A stretch of 64,000 nt of DNA from Symsagittifera roscoffensis (Eukaryota > Xenacoelomorpha > Acoela > Convolutidae), in NCBI RefSeq assembly GCF_963678635.1, contig NC_087070.1:50760514-50824513 (forward strand), given 5' to 3'. Every line of letters begins with the position of its first letter. The stretch's first letter is position 1. The notes beneath the pieces are model-generated. The model saw nothing but the letters and a program-made list of their open reading frames with translations. It searched no databases and was not told the DNA's origin. The translations under genes and the position numbers were made by a program. This document shows positions 1 to 10,100 of this stretch, one piece after another.

Positions 1-600
1 AGAACTGGATAAATTTTTCTCGTAAAAATAACCGAACTAAAACAAGAACGCTTTTGCGATAAAAATTATTACAAGATCATAACTAAAAACAAAATTAACA
101 AAGATTTGTATATGTAATAATACAATGCAGTACATAGATTACATACAACCCAAAGACGAGCAGCAAGGAATTTGACAACCCAGTCACACTCCAACAACGG
201 AATGGCAAAATACACCCGATATGCTGCCTACAGTCACTACACTCAATGGATTTAAAGCACGACTTGGCATCGCAGCAAAAGAAATCTATTGCAACAGAAC
301 AATGGCCACCACGATGTTTAAGTTTACGTACAGATCCAAGTCGACAGGCACTGCATCCAAAGTCGAACCACATGCAGTTCCCAGACGAGATTGAAAATAG
401 CAAGGTTCCTATCAACCAGATCAACACTCATCACAATCGATCAGAACCCCGAACACGATCTCCCGAAACTGCCGTGATACATCTCTTCTTCCAAACCAGA
501 AAAAAGAATATGCTCGCAACCCCTAGAGAAAAACACCACCATCCATCATCCCCTACAATGAGAACATTGAAAAACTAAAACTCTCTAAACCCCGGATGAC
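1..600 (+). mobile_element. 3' internal end of an upstream gypsy-type LTR element copy
   Basis: This stretch aligns almost base for base with 5226-5849, the segment just before the right-hand LTR of the neighbouring element, and it runs directly into the LTR at 601. It is therefore the 3' untranslated end of another copy whose body lies outside the window and which shares that LTR. No protein is supported here; the short frames on either strand are chance. It is a fossil fragment. Confidence 0.8.
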
Positions 601-980
601 TGGAACCAGATCTAAACTAGTATTTATCATTACTTATTAATATGATATTTCATCTCTATAAAATATTAAAAACTAACCAATCATACTCCATCAAACTAAC
701 AACCCACTTATTTGTAAGTGTTGAAACTACTTGTAGTTTCAACATCAAAACAATTTGAATTAAACTTAGAATACAGTTGTTCTCTTTCTGGAACTAACTG
801 GCGTAAACCGGTGTACAGTAGATCTATTGAGACTAGGAGATGTAAGAGTAAGATTAAGATCGGTATTAGACTAAGAAGTTCCACGAATCTATCCGGCCGA
901 AAATAAGATAGCATGATGAGCAGACGGTGTACCCTATCTGAAATTACTCTATGAGTTATAACCAAAAGGATAAAAACTCA
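601..980 (+). repeat. LTR shared by the upstream copy and the 601-6228 element
   Basis: This 380-bp LTR starts TGGAACC and ends AACTCA. It contains a TATAAAATAT box near 657 and is followed at once by TTTGGTGCAACC, the likely primer-binding site. The same ends are found at 5850-6228 and, diverged, at 11145 and 29650. Confidence 0.85.
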
Positions 981-1097
981 TTTGGTGCAACCAAAAGTCT
1001 CAAAAAGACTTTAACTAACCTGGAATTAGAAAAAATATATTAGAATTAGACAAATGCAACATTTAAAAAAAATGTTATGTGACAAAACTTTAGTAGA

Positions 1098-1304
1098 ATG
1101 TCTCTACGACTCAATAGATCAGAGCCAATTTTCCGAACAATACGAGAGCTACCCGGTATTGGAAGAAGACCTCGGACAAGAGACGACGAACGACTAGGAA
1201 AAAATCTATCAATCGATTTCATGATTGTACGACAAAAACGAGATCAAACTTTTATATTTAGAAAACTTCCAGCAGTAAATTTAATTTTTCCTTTACTGAC
1301 ATAA
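1098..1304 (+). CDS. Leader mini-protein ORF (68 aa), reduced copy
   Basis: This 68-codon frame lies about 120 bp downstream of the LTR, ahead of where gag would start. Its protein begins MSLRLNRSEPIFRTI and contains ELPGIGRRPRTRDD and MIVRQK, all shared with the frame at 11642-11875 in the giant element. Protein-level conservation between two diverged copies suggests real coding selection rather than chance. It is Arg-rich and has no recognised domain. The function is unknown; an accessory protein or a first exon spliced to a downstream frame are both possible. Confidence 0.5.
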   Translation: MSLRLNRSEPIFRTIRELPGIGRRPRTRDDERLGKNLSIDFMIVRQKRDQTFIFRKLPAVNLIFPLLT

Positions 1305-1645
1305 AATTTTGAAGAAACATCTTCAATAACCTTTCAGGGCGCTAAACCTAATAATTATACAATAACGATTGATAAAAAACAACTCTAGACGTTCTCCTTA
1401 AAAATCTCGAGTATTGAAAACATCTTGGAAAAATATTTATCGAGTATAAAAAAAATTAGTATTTATAAAGCATAATTGTTAGTATATATAAATAATCCTT
1501 TCATCCCAGATTCATCACCTAAATTATAACAGCAAATCTCAAAACATTAACATCGTCAAAACTAAACACTTAACTTTTTCTTCATTTAAACTTTACCTAA
1601 AGCTTGTCCTTGTTTTTACTTAAATTAATTTCTTTTGAAATAACA

Positions 1646-1822
1646 GATCATCAAGGCTTCCCATGGATCTTTAAAATAAATTCATTTAACTTAAAATAAA
1701 TTAACTTTATCTAAATATTCTGATCATCAAGGCTTCCCTTGGATCTTTAAATTAAATTAAACTAAATCTAAATTTCTGAGCATCAAGGCTTATCCTTGGA
1801 TCAAATAGAACATTTTTGTTCT
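1646..1822 (+). repeat. Leader repeats (3 copies) and AGAACA palindrome
   Basis: Three copies of a 25-bp motif beginning GATCATCAAGGCTT and ending TTGGATC (the third begins GAGCATC) start at 1646, 1722 and 1778. Each can fold on an AAGG/CCTT stem. They are followed by AGAACA-TTTT-TGTTCT at 1807-1822. The same motif, in two copies plus the palindrome, occurs in the leader of the giant element. Confidence 0.7.
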
Positions 1823-3124
1823 CCCCCTCCCAAATTAAATTAGTGTCTATCGACCTCAAATGTCTATTCACTACCCAACCCTTATTAAAGGCCCAGAATT
1901 AACAGAAATTTTTCAGGAACTAACCATTCTAATTAGGATAAACTGTATACTCATCCTTCACTTGATCCCCCCTCTTAACTGACCCAGGATAGTACTTAAA
2001 CTTACTTAGTCATAAAAGAGTATCTAACGAACTACTTGCGTTCTAGTTATACTTGAACCTTATGGATCGATTTACTATTCTCCAACCCTTGATCACAAAT
2101 CACAACCCCTAAGTAAGATTAGGTTAGCTTAGAATTAGTCACGAGAAAGAAAAAATCATTCTCAGTAAACAATATACGCTTTTTTCTCCCACCCAAAAAT
2201 ACGACCCAAGTTAAGCTAACCACAAAAAATTGTAAGAACTAACAGTTTAAGACATTAGAAATCATTAACCCAAATATTGCATCCATCATCCTAAACCTTA
2301 TGTCAAGAGACAATTTAGGAAACAAACAAACAATCATAACACAATTGATTACTTAACGACGAAAAAGACGACCACGTAACCACACCACACAGACAAACAA
2401 TAGGATACATAAGAATAAAAAAAAGACAAACACTAAGAAAAAAAATATTAACAAACAAAAAACAAATTATTAGGAAACGATTTTCAAAACGAAGAAACGC
2501 AAGTACCACAAAAAACTGAAGTTAAAAGGTGACACAAATTAAATTACAGACACTCCGACAATGGTTATCCGTAAATGTTTGACACCATTTTCAGCACAAA
2601 AAAATAAAGCTTAAGACAGAAATTGCACGAAAAACCCTCGAAAAACAGGCCAAAAATTTCTCAAATTTAGAAAAATCGTGAAAACTCAATTTGCGAGACG
2701 CAAGATCTAGCCTATAAGACTCAGATTACTTTAAAAAAGCAGCCTCAGAACATCAACATGAGAAACCTTCGCGTCCCAACCCAAACCTCTGAACTCCACC
2801 AAAAAACAAAAGGAATTTGGGCAAATTTTTCCAATTTTTTCAAAACTAGGGTCAAAAAATGAAAGTTTCAAGAACGTTGGGCTCTAGAGATGAGATGACT
2901 TATGGCTATGACTAGGAAAAAAATTAGATAAATACTTTTTAAATTGCGCTAGGGAGAAGTATTTTAAGGTTTCGATATAATGAAAAACAAAGAAAATGCA
3001 AAGTGAAAAAAAAAATTTGTATACTAACAGAGTTTGAGCGTAGCAATACTTTAAACCCCGATAAACACGCATTGCAACCTCCAATGAATATATGGACACC
3101 TATTTATTATAATGCAAGGATTGC

Positions 3125-3906
3125 TTAACATGCCAATTAAACAAAAACACACAAGGTTATTGTCAACCCACTAAAGAATCATTATGTTATAATCTACCAC
3201 TACATACCCACGATGAAGATCACTTTCATCATCCACAAATTTTAAAATTAGCTTTCCGGTACACACACCGAATGGATTTTAAACCGAGACAAAAACTCAG
3301 CAAAGTTTACCAGAATGTAACAAAAAAAATCATTACAAGGACAAAATATTAATTCCCAAATAAATTCCCGATTTACCCCAGCTACAAATTTAAAAATCGG
3401 AACATATATTTTAATTCCAAATTTTACAACTCAAGAGGAATGTCTAAAAAATTACAACTGCTCCAAAAAGGACCGTATCAAATAATTGATAAACCCACTG
3501 ATCTAAAATTCAAACAATCAAATTTAAACAAAAAAGAAATCGTTCAACATCGAATTAATTTTTCAACATCGAAAGAGTACGCCCTTCGAGAACTTAATCA
3601 ATTATCCTCTTTTACAGGACTTAAAGTTATTCAAAATAGCTCAGAACAACATCAAAAGCAAAGCACTGATATGTACCCCATCCAAAAACAATTAGATTAA
3701 AAGGACAAAGAACATCCCGAATAAATATCAAAAAATTAGACAACAGAAAAAATCACTCAACCAGAAAAAAAAATCAAAAATTAGAAGAAAAAATTAAACC
3801 ACAAGATCAAAAAGAAAAATCTCCACATAGACAATCATCGCGACTTCGTAATCAGCCACGAAAAGATTACAAAACAATCACACCGCAATCTAAAGATAAT
3901 TGAATT
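3125..3906 (+). pseudogene. Remnant of pol C-terminus (post-integrase region), reduced copy
   Basis: This region matches the last quarter-kilobase-plus of pol in the giant element (about 20710-21476), including the segments encoding GPYQII and KEIVQHR. It is a broken fossil and makes no full-length product. It leads into a post-pol non-coding stretch at 3907-4434 that also matches the giant element, including paired TTAGCCTAAAG motifs near 4272 and 4301. Confidence 0.75.
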
Positions 3907-4434
3907 TCAAAAACCACTTTAAATTAATTAACATTTTTACCTCTTGAAGATATTTTCATGGACCGAACATTTTCTCAAAATTCATGCTGGAAAGCACTTG
4001 AACAAACTACTTCAATTTAAGCTAATAAGAACCTTACCGAATCATCACCTTATTTTTGGAACGACTTCTTTAGCCGACAAACAATCACCTTCAAGCGTAT
4101 CTCTAACTATAACTTTAAGACCTCCAGGACAAAAATAAGCAACCCGCTCAAATTTGACAACTGAAATAAACAAAACCTCAATAATACGACCCTCCCCTAT
4201 CAACTAGAAAAAAAATCAACAGTATTGTCCCAGCTTAGACCTCGAAATACCCTCAAGCAAAAATATCAAATTAGCCTAAAGAACAAAATCGTTATGATCA
4301 TTTAGCCTAAAGTACAAATAACTCTCAAATACCCCCGATCATCCAAAAAATAAAATTAAAACTAGGACGTCCCTTAAGAGCACTCCAAACTTCCCCTAAC
4401 CAAAAATTGCTTCAACCCAACATACTTGTCAAAA

Positions 4435-4577
4435 AACCCCAAAAATAACCCGACCACACTCGAATTGCTTTGGCCACTTCTTCAAACTAAATACATCATT
4501 CTCTTGCTAGCTAAACTAATAACATCATCAGAAATAATCCACGACGTTTTTCCCCATGGATTCTTCCCCGACGAATA
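4435..4577 (+). pseudogene. C-terminal remnant of the last ORF of the element
   Basis: The sequence encodes LLWPLLQTK, then AKL, then HDVFPHGFFPD, ending at a stop at 4575-4577. The same protein end (HDIFPHGFFPDD) closes the last frame of the giant element at 28034. The conserved C-terminus supports that frame as a genuine element protein. No function is recognised. Confidence 0.6.
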
Positions 4578-4579
4578 AG

Positions 4580-4662
4580 GTAAGTACGAATTAAATAAAC
4601 TATTCTAATAAATTCGAAACAAAACTAACCTTTCTTAATAAATTTTTTCTCTTTTTCTTTAG
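4580..4662 (+). other. Conserved small intron in the 3' UTR (83 nt), reduced copy
   Basis: A strong donor (AAG|GTAAGTAC) lies two bases past the stop codon. It is followed by a CTAAC branch-like motif, a long pyrimidine tract and a TTTAG acceptor. An equivalent intron sits at the same place in the giant element (28038-28116), although the intron interiors have diverged. Confidence 0.6.
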
Positions 4663-4766
4663 TCTTCACAGGCACAATCACCAATCATCTACAAAAAAAG
4701 GAAACAAAAAACAGAAAACTTTTTTCTAGATTCATAAATTTAGATTAACCAATTACAATAAATGAA

Positions 4767-4955
4767 GCAGTAAATTTTACCCCAAAACAGCAGTAAATTG
4801 ATATATTAACTATTTTCCCATATGCAGTAAATATTCTTAAAATTATTGAAATAAATTGATAATTTCATCCCACTAAATAAAGCCGTAAAATTATTAATTT
4901 TAAAGTAGTAAATTAATAAAAATTGTCTATAAAAATAAAGCAGTACTAACCTTTT
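4767..4955 (+). repeat. GCAGTAAAT motif cluster, reduced copy
   Basis: GCAGTAAAT occurs at 4767, 4790 and 4824, with a degenerate version near 4905, and ends in GCAGTACTAACC near 4944. A matching cluster sits at 28248-28390 in the giant element, just after the 3' intron. It could be an RNA signal in the 3' end. The rest of 4956-5849 is 3' untranslated sequence with no supported gene. Confidence 0.55.
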
Positions 4956-5849
4956 CAAAGACGCTATTTTGTAGTTTTAAATATTCACTCGGCCACAATC
5001 CTATCCACAATCGCACAGCTCGTCCACGCAGAATTGTTTACAATAATAAATTTAACTTTTAACTTTCGCTGATAATAACTCGAACCAGTTTTAACACATT
5101 TCAAACTTTCCTTTAACCCGGTTGGAAAGGAATTATATAATAATCCGAACTAACCAACGCAAGCTTACTAAACACCACAAACCACAACCTAACGGCATGA
5201 CCAGGAAAAGAAAACGCACGGTACCCAAACCGGATTAAAACAAGCTTAGAACTGAATAAATTTTTCTCTTAAAAATAACCGAACTAAAACAAGAACGCTT
5301 TTGCGATAAAAAATTAATACAAGGCCATAACTAAAAACAAAATTAACAAAGATTTGTATATGTAAATAATACAATGCAGTACATAGATTAAATACAACCC
5401 AAAGACGAGCAGCAAGGAATTTGACAACCCAATCACACTCCAACTACGGAATGGCAAAATACACCCGATATGCTGCCTACAGTCACTACATTCAATTGAT
5501 TTAAAGCACGACTTGGCATCGCAGCAAAAGAAATCTATTGCAACAGAACAATGGCCACCTCGATGTTTAAGTATACGTACAGATCCAAGTCACCACGCAC
5601 TGCAGCCAAAGTCGAACTACATGCCATTCCCAGACGAGATTGAAAATAGCAATGTTCCTATCAACCAGATCAACACTCATCACAATCGATGAGAACCCCG
5701 AACACGATCTCCCGAAACTGCCGTGATACATCTCTTCTTCCAAGCCAGAAAAAAGAATATGCTCGCAACCCCTAAAGAAAAACACCACCATCCATCATCC
5801 ACTACAATGTGAACATTGAAAAACTAAAACTCTCTAAACCCCGGATGGG

Positions 5850-6228
5850 TGGAACCAGATCTCAACTGGTATTTATCATTGGTTATTAATATGATATTTT
5901 ATCTCTATAAAATATTTAAAACTAACCAATCATACTCCATCAAACTAACAACCCACTTATTTGTAAGTGTTGAAACTTCTTGTAGTTTCAACATCAAAAC
6001 AATTTGGATTAAACTTAGAATACAGTTGTTCTCATTCTGGAACTAACTCGCGTAAACCGGTGCACAGTAGATCTAATGAGACTAGGAGATGTAAGATTAA
6101 GATTAAGATCGGTATTAGACTAAGAAGTTGGACGAATCTATCCGGCCGAAAATAAGATAGCATGATGAGCAGACGGTGTACCCTATCTGAAGTTACTCTA
6201 TGAGTTATAACCAAAAGGATAAAACTCA
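5850..6228 (+). repeat. 3' LTR of the reduced element
   Basis: This 379-bp LTR begins TGGAACCAGAT and ends AAAACTCA, parallel to 601-980. It is preceded by CCCCGGATGGG, the same short purine-containing stretch seen before the 3' LTR at 29650. Host sequence begins at 6229 with CTAG. Confidence 0.85.
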
Positions 6229-6918
6229 CTAGGCATCGAATAGTTTTTGTTTGTTTATCCTAAGGTTTGATTGGGAGATGGTTTTGGTTTCTAAGATGTG
6301 CACTTTGTCTCTTAGAGAACAGGGATTTGAATTTTGAAAATTTTTGTTAAGTGCAAGGAACTTTTGGGAGTGAAAACTTCATTTTTTTTACGGAATGTTT
6401 TTTTCCGACTTACTGGCGCTCTTCTCGATAGAAAAAATTAGCTTGCCAAAAAAATAGCGGAAAACCAACATTCATCTAAGTTATTTCGATTTAAATTATC
6501 AGGATGAAAGGCATAAAATTTGAAGTATAAAACGCATTTTTCTCAAACTGGAATAACCTTAGGTGAAAAAAAATAATGATAATAAAACAAAATTTGCTTA
6601 GAAATCGCGTTTTAAATTTCCAACTTCATTCGTTTTGCAAGGATATTTTAAGAGAATACTTTACTACTTGGAAACAATACAAATTAATTATGCTTGCACC
6701 GGCATGATGATAGCCTTTCATAAATCCTCTGCGAAACCTCAATTTTTTTTTCATTAAAGTTCATACAGCTTTAGTTTTATTTCAAATATTCAAATTTAAT
6801 TCGAATTGATATCAAAACATTACAATCATCTAAAATAGTCATCATTTGGAAAAAATCAATGTTATAGTAACGCTATAAAATCAATTGTTGAATTTTTGGC
6901 TGCGTTGATTTTTTTGTT
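6229..6918. other. Gene-free stretch; 3' flank/UTR of the TRAF-like gene
   Basis: No coding sequence was seen. On the minus strand an AATAAA poly(A) signal lies at 6782-6777, about 140 bp past the TRAF-like stop codon, so 6919 down to about 6760 is probably its 3' UTR. The remainder is unremarkable AT-rich DNA. Confidence 0.5.
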
Positions 6919-7166
6919 TCAAATTTCACTGGTTCGCGGGAACACTTCCGGCTGCTTGAAATTATTATTGTTGTCACTGCCCATAACAGATGCGCAAATG
7001 GTGAGAGTTTCATCCATCAAGTATTGCTGACTGGACAAAATGAGTTCTTGGGATACAAATCGAGAGAGTCCAATGAGACCCGAGGAGTTTCCGACAATCG
7101 GCGACGCCGAGTGCTGCCGGGACGCATGTCCGTTCGTGGCTGTGGACGACGCGGTAGACGAAGACC
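6919..7166 (-). CDS. TRAF-like terminal exon (end of MATH domain, stop)
   Basis: The acceptor is CTGGTAG|GGTCTT and the phase matches the preceding donor. The exon starts with a Ser/Thr-rich insert. It then carries GLIGLSRFVSQELI and YLMDETLTICASV, which correspond to the last two strands of the TRAF domain (GFGY..F, then the DDT/DDA strand). A 24-residue tail rich in Asn follows to a TGA at 6919-6921. Confidence 0.85.
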
Positions 7167-10100
7167 CTACCAGAAAAAAATTAGGTATAATTGTTAAAAT
7201 AGAAATTTCCGTCCATATTTTGTATCAAAAATTAAATCAATGAAAGACTTAAGGTACGGCAAAAAATGGAAATTTTGTTTCGTTCATTTCGAATGATGTT
7301 GAAAACCTGAGAAAGTAAATACAGGGGTAGCTTTTAGGCTTAACTCATACATACAGGTTATTTCAATAACCATTCAATAACCAATCATGCAAACTCTTTT
7401 TTTCTCGACGATTCACAAAACTTGTAAAATTTGCATGCTAGGGGAATCAAAATTTTAAAAAAACTTACATGATATTGAACTTGAATTAGCCAGAAACCAA
7501 ATTTCTACATGACTTCATATAAATTCTCAAAAAATACCAGTTCTAACTTATTCACAAAATTGGACTGAAAATTAAATTCAAAATTCCAAAGTTGGAGGAA
7601 TTCAAAATTCGATTGCTACCGTTTCGCTGTGACGACGACACTGAAGAGGCTGCGCTGTTTGACTCGTTTGCCAATGCATTGAACTTGTGGTTGACCCGCT
7701 GCACGATGTGTTGTCGCGACTGATCTTGAGACAGAATTGCTATTTTGACAGTGTGGGGGAAAGGCCACTGCAAATAGTTGTCGAAATCACCTGAAATTTA
7801 AACTAGACTACTAACCACCTACTTCTTTTTCAGCATACTACCCCCCCCCCCCAACCTGTTCCTGCAATTGGAATTAGAAATCTAGTTTGACGTTGAGAGT
7901 TATTAAGGGGAAGGGTTTTTATGTCGGAAAATAATCAACAAATAGGGTTTTTTATAACAAAATGGGAAACTAGTAGTTTTAGTGTCAAAAGCATGTTCCA
8001 CGTCAATTTAAGACCATAAAGCCAAAATTAATGGCAAAAGGAGAGCAGTAGGGGTGCGTGTCTTCCAATATATGGGGGGCGCTTAAATTGGACTGATCTT
8101 AAATCAATTCGCGATGTAGCGAGACTCAAAATTTTCGGCTGGAATGCGAAATTTCGATCGCCATCTATCTTGCGCGAGCGTATTCGTTCTCGACTTCAAT
8201 CGCGTAGGTCACGGGAGGGGATCTAAAATTTGAATACACATTTTTGTTCCGACTATTGAAAATGGAGAGGAACTTTGTATTCGGGTCTGTTTTAGTTTTT
8301 TTTTGTTTTCAGAACCACAAAATCAAGTACCATAAAATCAAGTACCACAAAGTCGGACTGGTTTGAGTGATATATCATATTGAAGCCCTTTCAGTCGTGA
8401 TTCAAATGACATTTAAAAAAAATCCATAAAAATTTTCCCAGTGTCGAGATGCTCTGGACTAAATTATGTGTGATTTGAAGAGTTTATCCATAACGCTGAA
8501 AGCGTAACGCAAATTAATTATGCGTGGCGAATAATCCCGCATAACAAAATCGTTCCAAAGTGAATTGAGGCTAGCTAATTGGTCGTAGTAATTTCGTACG
8601 ACTCAAAATTTGACACTTTGATTTTGTCCAAAGTGTACAGGTTTTCAATAGTTTCTTTTCCCAAAAAATATTCGATATAAATTAAGAGACAGTCGGAACA
8701 TTCAGGGCGCTTTGCCCTGATATGCGAGCAGTCTTGTTTAAAGCATCTTTATTTTTAAAGCATGTAAAGCTAGTTTTGGAGTTTTTTAGTTTCATTTTGG
8801 CAAACATTTTTTTGTCATTTATCTACAAAATTTTTGTCCAATTTGCCTATTTTACTATGACTGTCAAATATGCCCTAATTATATTTTTACGCAGATCCTT
8901 CTATCATACCAAGCAGAAAAAACTACACTAATTTGGAAAACAAAACTATATAAACCGTAGTTTTCTGAAGACTATCTATGGTCGGAACATTCTCTGCCAA
9001 TTGCACAGAAACAGGCAATCCTCATGTCTTTCAAATCACTCAAAAGAACACTGAAAAGGCATTTCTGATAGCATCAAAAGGAAAAAATCACAAAAGCACC
9101 TCGGAGTACTTTGATGAATATGGACAGGTGGGATCCCTTGGCAGACTGCAGTCCGTCCGGGTAGAGGAGGAGGCACAGCTTGTATCCAAACCGGGAGGAG
9201 TAGAACACTGCACTCTGCAACTCCACCCCCCTCTTCCCACCCGACTTCGCATCCATCAGACGCTCTCCGAAGTTGCGCACCTGCCGAACAACACAATTCC
9301 AACCTCACGTGGAAACCTTTTGTGCCTTTGTATGAATACATCCACAGGCAGACATGGCATTCTCTCAAGGTTAGGCGGGGGAACTTCACAACGTATTTTT
9401 CGAGCTATCCCAAAACATGATAGAGATGTTAGTTTGACAAAACCTTCAGCGCGGCCCAAATTTCGAAAAGCAGGCCAAAATGACGTCTATAACGTTTTTT
9501 TTTGTAATGACTATAATTAAAAAAAAAAAACGTTTTGAATTACAAAAATGTCGGCTCGCTTACCCCCTCAGTTTATTGCATATTGGCAGATAATGTTTTA
9601 AGGGCTGTTTGATGAAAAATGGATGCCGTAAAATAGTAACCAATGGGTGACCTTTTCAGTCAGGGGCGGATGTAGGGGTTTTCTCGAGGGAGAGGGGGTT
9701 TGGATTTTCAAAAAAAAAAAAAAAACGTTGACGTTTTTTTAAGTCGACCAAACTGATTATCCGAGCTTTCTCGCAACACTATAAAAACCCTATTTTAACC
9801 AAAAAAAATTGCCCCACAGATAAATTTTTGAAAAAAAAAACAGTAAAAAACTCTTTGGGCACTTTTTAGAAAATTTTGACCAAATGAAGCGTTTTTTCTG
9901 GGCGCGCAGTTCCCATCAAACTTAGAATATAATGGCGCCAAAGGTGCTTTTAGAAAAATTTCAGGGTTGGTCGGCCTAAGGTGAAATAATATGAAATAAT
10001 AACAAAGTGGGGACCCTTTGGTTGGCGAATGGGTCGAATCCTTAGAAAAAACACAAGCAACTGTTCATAAATTTTACGTGGTCTTTTTCACCCTGACAGT

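Larger units (their letters stand above)
601..6228 (+). mobile_element. Reduced Ty3/gypsy-type LTR element, relative of the giant element at 11145
   Basis: The element is bounded by two LTRs that both begin TGGAACCAGA and end in ACTCA. Its leader, the C-terminal part of pol, the end of the last open frame, the 3' intron and the 3' untranslated region all match the larger element at 11145-30059, clearly diverged. Most of gag, pol and the glycoprotein region is absent, so it is a broken, non-autonomous fossil with many breaks. The two LTRs look about 95% identical by eye, suggesting moderate age. It lies just beyond the 3' end of the TRAF-like gene and runs opposite to it. Confidence 0.85.

Noticed and set aside
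8978-9520. 180-codon plus-strand open frame
   Set aside because: It is antisense to the TRAF-like exon at 9100-9280, which has splice sites and clear MATH motifs; the plus frame has no recognisable domain.
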